From contig CAJULY010000005.1 of the NCBI GenBank assembly GCA_910587185.1, positions 62,001 to 126,000 on the forward strand: a stretch of 64,000 nucleotides of DNA. Direction: 5' to 3'. The translations under genes were made by a program, and so were the position numbers. Below the pieces are notes generated by a model. The model had not been told where the DNA came from. It saw only the letters and a list, made by a program, of their open reading frames with translations, and ran no database searches. The stretch comes from an uncultured Muribaculaceae bacterium (GTDB lineage: Bacteria; Bacteroidota; Bacteroidia; Bacteroidales; Muribaculaceae). This document shows positions 32,728 through 41,865 of the stretch, piece after piece; positions within the stretch are counted from its first letter, which is position 1, and each line of letters starts with the position of its first letter.

Positions 32728-33452
32728 TCTACGAAACCATACCCGAACCCCTTGCGGTTTACGAGGTTACGGCTGTAATCACACAATTTTTTACGCAGTC
32801 GGGATATGCTCGTATCGACTGCCCTGTCGCTGATGTCGGAATCGTTTTTCCAGACTTCCTCGCGAATCTGCTGACGGTCGAAGAAGTGATTGCGGTTACG
32901 CATGAACATAGTCAGCAACTTGAATTCCATGTGGCTCAGGGAGATTTCCATGCCATCGATGAAAGCCGTTCCGGCGCCGATGTCAAGCGTGAGGTCACCG
33001 AAACGGAGCACGCTTGCCAGCCTTCGGGCGTTCATCATCTTCCGGCGGCGAAGCACGGAGCGCACGCGGGCCATCAGTTCGCGGGTTGAAAAAGGCTTTG
33101 CAATGAAGTCGTCGGCTCCGGCTTCGAGTCCATCGACAATGTTGTCTTCGGAGCTTTTCGCCGACATTATGATGACGGGTATTCCGACGGTATCGGGGTT
33201 GCTTTTGAGGTCATGTATGAAATGGAGGCCGTCGTAAGGCTTGTCCATCAGGTCAACGAGCACAAGTGAAAAGCCGGCAATATCCAATCGGAAGGCGTCG
33301 TGTCCGTCGTGAACCACGGTGACGGCGAATCCCTCCTCTTCGAATCTGAGCTGCAAAAGTTCGCACATCAGAATCTCAGTATCGGCAACCAGGATCTTAC
33401 CCGATTGCCCGGCTTGTGATGAAGAAGCAGTGCCCTGCATAGATGACAGCAT
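32724..33452 (-). CDS. OmpR-family response regulator
   Basis: A 242-residue protein: an 18-residue polar head, a receiver (phospho-acceptor D67 in LVLVDLMDKP, Lys119 in IAKPF) and a winged-helix OmpR/PhoB domain at the C-terminus. The first acidic cluster reads ADTE instead of the usual double Asp, so metal binding may be altered. No histidine kinase is adjacent. It is followed by rnhB and porU on the same strand; the phosphate-transporter gene upstream is separated by a terminator. A minus-strand TATATTTG at 33534-33527 may be its -7 box. Regulon unknown. Confidence 0.88.
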   Translation of the reverse strand: MLSSMQGTASSSQAGQSGKILVADTEILMCELLQLRFEEEGFAVTVVHDGHDAFRLDIAGFSLVLVDLMDKPYDGLHFIHDLKSNPDTVGIPVIIMSAKSSEDNIVDGLEAGADDFIAKPFSTRELMARVRSVLRRRKMMNARRLASVLRFGDLTLDIGAGTAFIDGMEISLSHMEFKLLTMFMRNRNHFFDRQQIREEVWKNDSDISDRAVDTSISRLRKKLCDYSRNLVNRKGFGYGFVE

Positions 33453-33621
33453 TGAACGAGTCGCAAAAACTCTTTATTGTAATGAATGAGGCCGGCGCTG
33501 AAGAAATCGCTTTCTTATCGGCTATGCAAATATAATCAATCAACGATAGAAATAAAAGTGTGACGCATGATTTGTGTCGGATTTGTAACGATTTTTTAAC
33601 AGTCGCACGCTGCTGAAAACG

Positions 33622-33649
33622 GCTGCCCGTCATGGAATGACGGCAGCCA
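33622..33649 (-). terminator. Terminator after Na/phosphate cotransporter
   Basis: On the minus strand GGCTGCCGTCAT and ATGACGGGCAGCC pair with one bulged base, followed by GTTTTC. It separates the transporter gene from the regulator downstream. Confidence 0.7.
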
Positions 33650-33657
33650 CAGAGCCG

Positions 33658-35496
33658 TTAAGCCGTCTTTATTCGCAACTGTTCCTTGACAGCATCGACC
33701 ACGTTGATGATATAGTCGCCGGTCTTTTCGAGATTTGCCACCATGTCCATGTAATAAATACCTGCCTGATAGGGATAGAGGCGGTTGTTTATATTCTCTA
33801 TGTTTCCTGAACGGAGCTGGTTTCTGTAGTTGTTTATCTCGCGTTCCTTGTTGTAGGCCGAGATAATCTCGTTGTCGCGTGCATGTTCGGGATCCTTGAG
33901 CATGTGGAGCATCAGTTTCATCGACTGCTTCACGAGAATGAACATCGAATCGATGTTGGAATATATCGTTTCGGTGAACTCGACATGTGCCTGGTTCTTG
34001 CGGACCAGAATCTTTCCTGCGCCCAGACAGCAGTCGGCGATGCTTTCGATTTCGCTGACAATTCGGAGCATGGCTGCAATGTGGAGCTTTCCTTCATTTG
34101 AAAGACGACCTTCGGAACAGCGGTTCAGATAGTGGGCGATCTCTATTTCCATGCGGTCGGAGATGTCCTCGTATTTTTCAAGACGCGAGAAGAGGTGGGC
34201 ATATTCCTCCGAGTCGTGGTCGGTGTGGATCAGAGTCTGCGCCATGCTGATCATTCGTTCCACTCGTTCTCCGAAGACTGCAATCTCCTTCTCGGCCTGC
34301 GCTATGTTCAGTTCTGCAGCGTTCATCAGACCGCCTGAAATGAACTTGAGCTGGAACTCCTCGTCCTCTTTGTGCTTGGCCGGGACAAGCCGTTCGACGA
34401 TTTTGACGTAGAATCCTGTCAGCCATATCATTATGGCGAGGTTGATCAGGTTGAAGACGGTGTGGAACACGGCCAGACCGATCGATACGCTCTGCTGCAG
34501 CGACTCGACTTTGACCTGAGCCGCGGTTATGTCCTTGGCACGGGGGTGGTCTGACGGTATGTTGTTGAAGAGATTGTTATAGACCTCCGGATCTTTCTTT
34601 TCGATTTCATTGACATAAGCCGAGAGTTTCTCGGGGTCGCCCTGACCCATCCATTGGGTTATATCGACGTTGAGGCGCACGAACGGGTAAAAAACGCAGA
34701 GCACCCACGCGCAACCGAGCACGTTGAAAAGCAGATGGCCCATGGCGGTTCGTTTTGCCGCCACGTTTCCGCTCATAGAGGCGAGAATGGGGGTGATGGT
34801 GGTTCCGATATTGCTTCCGAGCACCAGCGCACACGAGAGGTCGAAGTCAATCCATCCTTTGCTGCACATGATGAGGGTTATGGCGAAAGTGGCGGCCGAG
34901 GACTGGATGACCATTGTCACCAGAAGACCGACGAGCATGAAGATGACCACGGAGCCGAATCCCATGCTCGTATATTGCTGGAGGAACGCAAACATCTCGG
35001 GATTGCTCTGGAGATCAGGCACATATTTGCTGATCATGTCGAGTCCCATGAATAGGAATCCGAATCCAATCAGGAATTCGCCGATGGATTTGCTGCGGCT
35101 CTTCTTGGAAAAGAGCAGCGGAATTGCGATGCCGATGAGCGGCAGGACGAAAGCCGAAATGTTGACCTTGAACCCGAACAGCGAGATTACCCATGCCGTG
35201 AATGTCGTGCCGACATTCGCACCCATGATCACCGCCATTGACTGCGCCAGAGTCATGAGACCTGCATTCACGAAACTGACGACCATCACGGTCGATGCCG
35301 AGGAACTCTGGATGAGAGCGGTGATGAGGAATCCGGTCAGCGTTCCGGTGAATCGGTTGCGTGTCATCGCTCCGAGAATGTTGCGCAGACGGTCTCCGGC
35401 CGCTTTCTGCAGGCCTTCGCTCATGACTTTCATTCCATAGAGGAACAGACCGACGGAACCGAGGAGGCAGAGGAAATCTAAAAAGCTGTAGTTCAT
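33658..35496 (-). CDS. Na/phosphate cotransporter with PhoU-like domain
   Basis: From ATG 35496 the product is 612 residues; a start at 35556 would add a polar head before the first helix. Two inverted repeats of the Na/Pi-cotransporter family carry QSSSAST and QSSAAT motifs, each followed by a GANVGTT/GSNIGTT loop. After about residue 390 comes a helical PhoU-like regulatory domain. It imports phosphate with sodium across the inner membrane. A minus-strand TATCTTTG at 35591-35584 is the probable -7 box. Confidence 0.9.
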   Translation of the reverse strand: MNYSFLDFLCLLGSVGLFLYGMKVMSEGLQKAAGDRLRNILGAMTRNRFTGTLTGFLITALIQSSSASTVMVVSFVNAGLMTLAQSMAVIMGANVGTTFTAWVISLFGFKVNISAFVLPLIGIAIPLLFSKKSRSKSIGEFLIGFGFLFMGLDMISKYVPDLQSNPEMFAFLQQYTSMGFGSVVIFMLVGLLVTMVIQSSAATFAITLIMCSKGWIDFDLSCALVLGSNIGTTITPILASMSGNVAAKRTAMGHLLFNVLGCAWVLCVFYPFVRLNVDITQWMGQGDPEKLSAYVNEIEKKDPEVYNNLFNNIPSDHPRAKDITAAQVKVESLQQSVSIGLAVFHTVFNLINLAIMIWLTGFYVKIVERLVPAKHKEDEEFQLKFISGGLMNAAELNIAQAEKEIAVFGERVERMISMAQTLIHTDHDSEEYAHLFSRLEKYEDISDRMEIEIAHYLNRCSEGRLSNEGKLHIAAMLRIVSEIESIADCCLGAGKILVRKNQAHVEFTETIYSNIDSMFILVKQSMKLMLHMLKDPEHARDNEIISAYNKEREINNYRNQLRSGNIENINNRLYPYQAGIYYMDMVANLEKTGDYIINVVDAVKEQLRIKTA

Positions 35497-35689
35497 TGTG
35501 ATGCTTTGTGCACGGGTGAGGTGGGTGAATTTGCGATGTTCTCTAAGTGGCGACACCGCGGGAGAGCTGCGGGGTTCCGTTCACAAAGATATAACATTTT
35601 TTTAATATTCATGATTGAAGTTAACGAAAAAATATTTGCCGTCTGTCTGCAAAAATAGAAACAGGCGAGTCGAGGGGGAGATGGAGAGT

Positions 35690-35697
35690 TAATTTTG
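35690..35697 (+). promoter_or_regulatory. Possible -7 element before the phage-head module
   Basis: TAATTTTG fits TAnnTTTG and lies 33 bases before the first gene of the module. No good -33 element is seen 19-21 bases upstream, so promoter strength is doubtful. Confidence 0.4.
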
Positions 35698-35729
35698 CAT
35701 TACAATCCAACCGATAAACCTGAATCACC

Positions 35730-36095
35730 ATGAACACATCGAACACATCCGACAATGAAAAAGAAGTCAGGCCCGATCTCGAGGCCGAAGGAGGCGGGAA
35801 TGCGCCGGACACCACACATGAGAGGCAAGAACCTGAACAGTCATCAGAGGCGGAAGACCGTAGCGGAGAGGCGGAAGAGGGCACGGTTTCCGCGGAAGAA
35901 GTGGCGCGCCTCGTGGCCGAAGCGGAGCAGAGGGGGTATCTGCGAGGCCTCAACGAGAATGCGCGGGAGATGATGGGGCGTCCCGCACTTCTGGAGAATC
36001 CGCGCGTCAGAACGGCGACGGAAAAGGACCGAGACGCGTGTCAGACATTCGCATCGCGTTTCCTCACCCGGCTTCCGCGCGGGGTCTGGGATTGA
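35730..36095 (+). CDS. Acidic scaffold-like protein of phage-head module
   Basis: A 121-residue, strongly acidic protein (Glu/Asp/Ser-rich residues 1-60), with a helix (VSAEEVARLVAEAEQRGYLR) and a short basic end. Placement just upstream of a capsid gene, small size and acidic disorder are typical of head scaffolding or capsid-assembly proteins. Sequence alone does not prove this. It is 56 bases before the capsid gene and has no frame damage. Confidence 0.45.
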   Translation: MNTSNTSDNEKEVRPDLEAEGGGNAPDTTHERQEPEQSSEAEDRSGEAEEGTVSAEEVARLVAEAEQRGYLRGLNENAREMMGRPALLENPRVRTATEKDRDACQTFASRFLTRLPRGVWD

Positions 36096-36151
36096 GTTCC
36101 CGCAAAAATCAGTCATCAATCAAACCATCATTAATCTTTTAAACAAAAACT

Positions 36152-37402
36152 ATGGAAACGAACACAGTCGTAACAAACGAAAACGGAACCGTCAGAGTGA
36201 CGGACGGACCGCTGACCACACCCGCCGTGCGCGAGGGTTCGCCGGCGCTTCTGCTTAATGAAATCGACAGCCGGGTCGTGAAAGTGCGCCCCATGGCCAC
36301 ACCGGTTGACCAGATCTCACGTATGGTCGGCGCACGTCCCGCCTCTTCGATGATAGTGGATTATTATCTTGTGGATGCAAAGGTGCCTGAAACCGAGGCC
36401 AAAGAGGGTATAAGTAAAATTCAGGGAGGCGATTACGGCGGTTTTCCCACCTACAGGCTCGTGGCTGAGAACAGCGACGCCATAGCTGTCACCGAAACTC
36501 TTCTGCTCCCCGCAGTGAAGAATGACCGCGAAGAGCCGCTCGTGCTTTATGTAGTTGCCGTAGATAGAAGCGGCGAGACTCCCGCGACCGTCATCTGCCT
36601 GAACGGAACGGGACTCGAGGGCTCTACTCTTTGCGACGCCGGGGCGAGAATCGTCAGAATGGGCCGTGCGGCGGGAGAACTGGATGTTCAGACTCCCCAG
36701 TTCGAGGCGCTTCCGGTCAAGTCGTCAAACTACTGCCAGATATTCAAGGCTCAGGTCGAGCAGAGCATTCTGACGAAACTCTCGTCAAAGGAAGTAGGGT
36801 GGACGCTGTCGGATCAGGAGGAAGTCGCCATTATGGACATGCGTCTCGGCATGGAGAAAAGCTTCCTTTTCGGAGTGAAAGCGCGTCTGACCGATCCGCG
36901 CCGCTATGACGAGGTGCTTTTCACGGGCGGCATCTGGAATCAGGCCGGAAACCGGTTCTCTTATCCGGGCTCCGGGTTCAGCCACAAGACTCTCGTCTCG
37001 ATGATGCGCACGGCATTCACGGGCGACTGTTCCGGATCGGCCCGCAAGGTGCTGATGGGGGGATCGGGCCTTATCGAGCAGCTCAACAATCTGAGCTTCA
37101 GCAAGGTCGTGGGCGCTATGGATACGGTCACTTACTGGGGTATAGATTTTACGGAGCTGCGCTCAAAGTTCGGGACTCTATATGTTGTTCTCAACGAGGT
37201 CTTCGACCAGTGTGACCATGCCAACGACGGCCTGATAATCGATCCGCAGTATCTGACCAAGTATTCCCATATTCCCTTCAAGGTAGAGCATCTCGATTTG
37301 AAGAGCAGCGGCGTCAGAAACACGGACGCACTCGTGGCCACCGAGGCGAGTTGTCTTGTGTTGCGTCATCCCAACGCGCATGTCAGAGTTGAAATGGAGT
37401 GA
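36152..37402 (+). CDS. HK97-fold (SU10/DUF5309-like) major capsid protein
   Basis: A 416-residue protein. The segment SSNYCQIFKAQVEQSILTKL followed by MDMRLGMEKSFLFGVKARL is the spine-helix pattern of DUF5309/SU10-like phage capsids. The C-terminal third (GIDFTELRSKFGTLYVVLNE, then LRHPNAHVRV) matches the P-domain/A-domain ending. No protease or encapsulin cargo signature is visible. The frame is intact. Its position between the scaffold-like and connector-like genes supports the call. Confidence 0.7.
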   Translation: METNTVVTNENGTVRVTDGPLTTPAVREGSPALLLNEIDSRVVKVRPMATPVDQISRMVGARPASSMIVDYYLVDAKVPETEAKEGISKIQGGDYGGFPTYRLVAENSDAIAVTETLLLPAVKNDREEPLVLYVVAVDRSGETPATVICLNGTGLEGSTLCDAGARIVRMGRAAGELDVQTPQFEALPVKSSNYCQIFKAQVEQSILTKLSSKEVGWTLSDQEEVAIMDMRLGMEKSFLFGVKARLTDPRRYDEVLFTGGIWNQAGNRFSYPGSGFSHKTLVSMMRTAFTGDCSGSARKVLMGGSGLIEQLNNLSFSKVVGAMDTVTYWGIDFTELRSKFGTLYVVLNEVFDQCDHANDGLIIDPQYLTKYSHIPFKVEHLDLKSSGVRNTDALVATEASCLVLRHPNAHVRVEME

Positions 37403-37412
37403 AATATCATAG

Positions 37413-37976
37413 ATGATGAGAACAACAGAAATGACGGCAGAGGAAATGACTGCCCTGTGGAAAAAGCGCCTGGGCTTTGACGAATCACGCACGGATTGTG
37501 AGGCCGTGCGCTGTGACGGTTCCGACATTGACGCCCTTGTGCTTGAGGACGCAAAAGCCTGGTACAGCAAAGCGCTGCGCGACATGCCTCTGTGTTGTCT
37601 TCCGATGACCGAAATATCTCCGTTGCCCACCGCGGCCGCCTCCCCTGAAGGGGCGGCCCGGTTCCTGCTGCCTGAAGGTATTGTCAGGATTGGGGCGGTC
37701 AGTGCGCCCGAATGGGAGAAAGAGGCTTTTATCGTGACAGAGGCCGGAAATCACGATGCCGACGCGCAGTCCAATCCGTTTGCCCGTGCAGGTCTGTGCC
37801 GCCCGGTCGCTCTGGTGTCAGGCCGCCGGCTGACAATCTATCCCGCTACGGAAAATCCGGAGACTGTGACAGTAATGGCTGTCATGGAACAGGATGAAAG
37901 CGGCTGCTTCAGGGTTACCGGCGAGATGATGGCGCATGCGCCTATGATCAGTATCCATCCTGAAAAAACAAAATGA
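37413..37976 (+). CDS. Head-tail connector-like protein
   Basis: A 187-residue protein starting 10 bases after the capsid gene (ATG ATG at 37413). It is mixed alpha/beta with a C-terminal all-beta part (RLTIYPATENPETVTVMAVM). Between capsid and portal, a head-completion or connector protein is expected, but no recognised motif was found. The next gene starts one base after its stop, so the two are coupled. Confidence 0.4.
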   Translation: MMRTTEMTAEEMTALWKKRLGFDESRTDCEAVRCDGSDIDALVLEDAKAWYSKALRDMPLCCLPMTEISPLPTAAASPEGAARFLLPEGIVRIGAVSAPEWEKEAFIVTEAGNHDADAQSNPFARAGLCRPVALVSGRRLTIYPATENPETVTVMAVMEQDESGCFRVTGEMMAHAPMISIHPEKTK

Positions 37977-37977
37977 A

Positions 37978-39369
37978 ATGACACATCTTGAACTTGCTCT
38001 TAAGGCATGGCGCGAGTGCAGCCGGTTACGTGAACGGCGGCGCCGCTGCAAGGACTATACTTTCGGGCGCCAGTGGGGCGACATCACCACTGATCCGAAG
38101 GGAAACCGGCTGACGGAAGGCGAGCTGGCGGAGCGCGGCGGCATGAAGCCGCTGACCAACAATCTGATCCGGCAGCTTGTGAAATGTGTCGTGGGCAACT
38201 ATCGCGCGTCGTTCGAATCGTCAGACCCTGCGGCAGCTCGGTGCCCCGTCAGCGAGTCGGTATCCGCGCGCAATTCGTTGCCCGAACTGGATTGCCGGAT
38301 GCTCGAGGAGTTTCTGATTTCAGGCTGTGCGGTCCAGAGGGTGGTGACCGAATGCCGCATAGCCGGAACGGGAGTATGGATCGACAATGTCAGTCCTGAG
38401 AATTTCTTCATAAACCGTTTTACGGATCCGCGCGGTCTTGACATAGAGTTGGTCGGTATGCTCCATTCCATGAGTCTGCGCGAGCTGCTGATGCGTTTCG
38501 CGCCCGCGGGAGGGGCGCATGCGGTGGAGCTGACCCGCCGTTACTCCGAGGAGAACATGAGGGAGAGCGGAATGCCGATAGGCGATGCGGTCAGTCGCGA
38601 TTTTTTCAATGCCGAGACAGGGCGCTGCAGGGTCATAGAACTGTGGACTCTGGAGAGCCGGTCGGTGTTGCGATGCCATGACCCGGAGACAGGCGAGTAT
38701 TTCCATGTTCCGGAACCGGACCGCGAGGAGCTGCTTCAGGAGAACCGCACGCGAGCCAAGGCGAAAAGGACCGAGATAGAATTTCGGCCCGTCACCACCC
38801 TGCGCTGGCATTGCAGGTTTCTTACGCCTGACGGGGATGTGCTCGACGAATATGATTCACCCTACGCCCACGGTTCACATCCTTTCGCTGTCAAATTCTA
38901 TCCGCTCATCGACGGCGAGGTCCATTCGCTTGTGGAGGATATCATAGACCAGCAGCGTTTTGTCAATCGACTGATAACGCTCGTGGATCACATAATGGGA
39001 GTCTCGGCCAAAGGCACACTTCTCGTTCCTGTGGAATCGTTGCCCACGGGATGGACCGAGAAAGAGGTGGGACGGCTCTGGGCCCAGAGCAACAGCGTGA
39101 TTCCCTATCATTACGGAAAAGGGGAGCCGCGTCAGGTCATAGCCAACGGTGACAACGCAGGCGCCTATCAGCTTCTGAACCTTCAAATGGAGCTATTCCA
39201 GCAGATTTCAGGCGTCAGCGGAGCGTTGCAGGGACACTCGGCCAACGGCTCGGTTTCAGCAGCCCTTTTCGATTCACAGGTGCAGCGGTCGGCCACGGCG
39301 ATCCTCGACATGATAAGCTCTTTCCATTCGTTCCGTGAGATGAGGAACCGCCTTATAGCCTCATCCTGA
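37978..39369 (+). CDS. Phage portal-like protein
   Basis: A 463-residue protein. The N-terminus RRRRCKDYTFGRQWGD and NNLIRQLVKCVVGNYRA is the clip/wing entry of P22-type portals. The middle has VSPENFFINRF and the crown side has QQRFVNRLITLVDHIMG, followed by ALQGHSANGSVSAALFDSQV near the end. It would form the dodecameric ring through which DNA enters the capsid. It is somewhat shorter than many portals (often 500-700 residues) but ends cleanly. No adjacent terminase or tail gene follows. Confidence 0.7.
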   Translation: MTHLELALKAWRECSRLRERRRRCKDYTFGRQWGDITTDPKGNRLTEGELAERGGMKPLTNNLIRQLVKCVVGNYRASFESSDPAAARCPVSESVSARNSLPELDCRMLEEFLISGCAVQRVVTECRIAGTGVWIDNVSPENFFINRFTDPRGLDIELVGMLHSMSLRELLMRFAPAGGAHAVELTRRYSEENMRESGMPIGDAVSRDFFNAETGRCRVIELWTLESRSVLRCHDPETGEYFHVPEPDREELLQENRTRAKAKRTEIEFRPVTTLRWHCRFLTPDGDVLDEYDSPYAHGSHPFAVKFYPLIDGEVHSLVEDIIDQQRFVNRLITLVDHIMGVSAKGTLLVPVESLPTGWTEKEVGRLWAQSNSVIPYHYGKGEPRQVIANGDNAGAYQLLNLQMELFQQISGVSGALQGHSANGSVSAALFDSQVQRSATAILDMISSFHSFREMRNRLIASS

Positions 39370-39501
39370 GGCGATTGGAATCCCGTTAACATCTATTAAT
39401 CCAGCAGTGCCCCGTTGGAAGCCCATAAGGACTGTAATTTTGTGAAGGTAAACAGATCACTTTCCCAACCTGATTATTATCTTAATCCTGATAAAACAAC
39501 C

Positions 39502-39954
39502 ATGAAAAACACCATTAATCCTAATCCCCTGAAAAGAAAGCGTGACCGAGACTTCATGAATGTCTGCCGACGCATCATCAGAAACAACGACGGACCTCTG
39601 CGGGCGGCCGACGTGGCTGTGGCCGCTGCCCGCGAACCGGCTCCGGAGTTTTATGTAAGTTTCGGCCAGGCGTGCAAAAAGCTCGGCGATCTTCGCCGTC
39701 GCGGACCGGCGGCTATAGGCAAGCGTAATGTCGCCATGTATCTCGACATCAATTCTCGGGTTGAAGAGCTCCAGCGCAAGAGGGGCTGTTCGCTGTCAGA
39801 CGGAATAGCCATCGTACTCGCCGAAGGAAAAGCGCCGCGTTTCTATCTGACGGAGAAATCGGCCGTTTTCCTCTACAGCATCCTCCGCTCGCGTTCGCGG
39901 AAAGAGCGGCAGGCTACTCATCGTCATCGTCCTCTTCCCCGTCAGGGAAAATAG
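39502..39954 (+). CDS. Basic protein of unknown function in head module
   Basis: From ATG 39502 the product is 150 residues; 39415 would add a non-conserved head. It is Arg/Lys-rich with a helical centre (FMNVCRRIIRNNDGPLRAAD, then FYVSFGQACKKLGDL) and a very basic tail. It may bind nucleic acid; a terminase-small-subunit-like role is conceivable but not supported by a motif. It follows the portal gene by 132 bases. Confidence 0.5.
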   Translation: MKNTINPNPLKRKRDRDFMNVCRRIIRNNDGPLRAADVAVAAAREPAPEFYVSFGQACKKLGDLRRRGPAAIGKRNVAMYLDINSRVEELQRKRGCSLSDGIAIVLAEGKAPRFYLTEKSAVFLYSILRSRSRKERQATHRHRPLPRQGK

Positions 39955-39985
39955 TTATCCTATAATAATCAAATGACAGAACAGA

Positions 39986-40405
39986 ATGAAAATCACGATA
40001 GCACTTTCAAAAGCGGAGATAACCGCTGTCATCATGGCGCGCTCGGCCTTGAAACATCTTCTGGATCCTCGGCGTCCTCCCGTTCTCACTCCCGACAGGC
40101 GCCCGGCCCTCGACCTGCTGATCGAGAGCGCCATTTCGGGGCTGGCTCTGAAAATGAACGCGGAAGTCGATAAAGACGAGGACGGAGACCTGATATATCT
40201 GCGCGGTGATATCAGCAGCGGAAACAAGATGTCGGCCCTGAGGCGCGTGATGGAGACGGCCATTGCCGACAAGGTGCTCGCCGAAGCCTACAAAGGAGTT
40301 GACAGCGAGTTTTCCGAAGCGTGCAGCGAAAACTGCTTCATTTCCGAATTGGGCCTCCGGGCCGTCGCGACCGGTGACGCCCGCATTCTCGCTACATATT
40401 ACTGA
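39986..40405 (+). CDS. Small helical protein of unknown function
   Basis: A 139-residue, mostly helical protein (ALKHLLDPRRPPVLTPDRRP, then ALDLLIESAISGLALKM) with no recognised domain. It closes the module, 31 bases after the preceding gene, and is followed by a bidirectional terminator. It might be an adaptor or a regulator; sequence gives no decision. Confidence 0.5.
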   Translation: MKITIALSKAEITAVIMARSALKHLLDPRRPPVLTPDRRPALDLLIESAISGLALKMNAEVDKDEDGDLIYLRGDISSGNKMSALRRVMETAIADKVLAEAYKGVDSEFSEACSENCFISELGLRAVATGDARILATYY

Positions 40406-40431
40406 ATCCGAAAACCCTTGAAAACAAAAGG

Positions 40432-40462
40432 GAGGCAACCGCTTATACGGCGGTTGCCTCCG
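40432..40462. terminator. Bidirectional terminator between head module and pgi
   Basis: GGAGGCAACCGC and GCGGTTGCCTCC form a perfect 12-bp stem around TTATACG. It stands between convergent genes and can serve both strands. Confidence 0.75.
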
Positions 40463-40488
40463 ATATTTCATTAGGGGTTACCGGTCTG

Positions 40489-41832
40489 TCAGTCGGCTAT
40501 GCGCGCCTTGATGGCGGCTGATTCTTTTTCATAGCCGGGTTTGTCAAGGAGGGCGAACATGTTGCGTTTGTAGCCTTCCACACCGGGCTGGTCAAAAGGA
40601 TTGACGCCGAGAAGATATCCCGAGATTCCACAGGCTTTCTCGAAGAAATAGATGAGTTCGCCGAGGTATTTCTCGCGCAGCGCGGGAACGGTAACGAGGA
40701 GATTGGGAACGTTGCCGTCGATGTGGGCTATGCGGGTTCCGAGTTCGGCCATCTTGTTGACCTGGTCAACGCGCTTGCCGGCGAGGAAGTTGAGGCCGTC
40801 GAGGTTGTCGTTGTCAGTGGGGATGAGAGTCTCATGCTCGGGAGCGGCGACTGAGATGACGGTTTCGAAAATTGTTCGTTCGCCGTCCTGGATCCACTGA
40901 CCCATTGAGTGGAGGTCGGTAGAGTCATCGACAGCTGCGGGGAAAATACCCTTGCCGTCTTTACCTTCGCTTTCGCCGTAGAGCTGTTTCCACCATTCGC
41001 CGAAATAGTGGAGCTTGGGATTGAAGTTCACGAGAATCTCTATTTTTTTGCCGGCGCGATAGAGAGCGTTGCGCGTTGCGGCATAGAGCATCGAAGGATT
41101 TGTGGCGTAGTCGGTAGAGCGGGTTGTCTCCTCCATAGCCTTGGCGCCATCAACAAGAGCCTGAATGTCATATCCGGCAACGGCGATGGGGAGCAGTCCG
41201 ACGGGAGTCAGCACTGAGAAACGGCCTCCTACGTTGTCGGGAATTACGAATGTCTTGTAGCCCTCTTCGTCAGACATCTGGCGCAATGCTCCGCGGCTGG
41301 CGTCGGTCACGGCCACTATGCGTTCAGCTGCGCCCTCTTTGCCCACGCGCTCTTCGAGTTTGTTCTTGAGCAGGCGGAAAGCGATGGCGGGTTCGGTAGT
41401 GGTTCCTGACTTGGAGATGACTATTATACCGAACTTCTTGTCGGAAAGATAGTCAAGAAGCTCGAAGAGATAATCCTCGCCGATATTCTGGCCGGCGAAA
41501 ACGACTTTTGTTTTCTTGGGTTCGTGGCGGTAGGCGGCGAATGAATCGCTGAGAGCCTCGATCACGGCCTTGGCTCCGAGATATGAGCCGCCGATGCCGA
41601 TGCAGACAACGACCTCACACTTGTCCTGAAGCTTGCGTGCGGTTTCGTTGATGTCGGATATGAGCGAGGCGGAAATTTCCGAGGGGAGATTTACCCATCC
41701 GAGAAAATCGTTTCCCGCGCCGGTGCCTTTCTCTACTTTTTCGAGTGACTGACGTGCTTCGTCAAGCATGGCGTCGATCTGCTCGTGGCCGACGACCAGC
41801 GCATTGGCATTTGAGAATTCTAATTCTTTCAT
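40489..41832 (-). CDS. pgi: Glucose-6-phosphate isomerase
   Basis: A 447-residue protein with the PGI signatures: VVCIGIGGSYLGAKAVIEAL, then ISKSGTTTEPAIAFRLL, the GGRFSVLTPVGLLP loop and the C-terminal NPFDQPGVEGYK. It interconverts glucose-6-phosphate and fructose-6-phosphate. It follows gpsA by 33 bases in the lysS-gpsA-pgi operon. Confidence 0.97.
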   Translation of the reverse strand: MKELEFSNANALVVGHEQIDAMLDEARQSLEKVEKGTGAGNDFLGWVNLPSEISASLISDINETARKLQDKCEVVVCIGIGGSYLGAKAVIEALSDSFAAYRHEPKKTKVVFAGQNIGEDYLFELLDYLSDKKFGIIVISKSGTTTEPAIAFRLLKNKLEERVGKEGAAERIVAVTDASRGALRQMSDEEGYKTFVIPDNVGGRFSVLTPVGLLPIAVAGYDIQALVDGAKAMEETTRSTDYATNPSMLYAATRNALYRAGKKIEILVNFNPKLHYFGEWWKQLYGESEGKDGKGIFPAAVDDSTDLHSMGQWIQDGERTIFETVISVAAPEHETLIPTDNDNLDGLNFLAGKRVDQVNKMAELGTRIAHIDGNVPNLLVTVPALREKYLGELIYFFEKACGISGYLLGVNPFDQPGVEGYKRNMFALLDKPGYEKESAAIKARIAD

Positions 41833-41865
41833 GAATTTCGGGTTTTGGTTATTTGTTTTTATCGT

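Noticed and set aside
36152..37402. Encapsulin nanocompartment shell
   Set aside because: The protein is longer than usual encapsulins and is followed by connector- and portal-like genes, which encapsulin systems lack.
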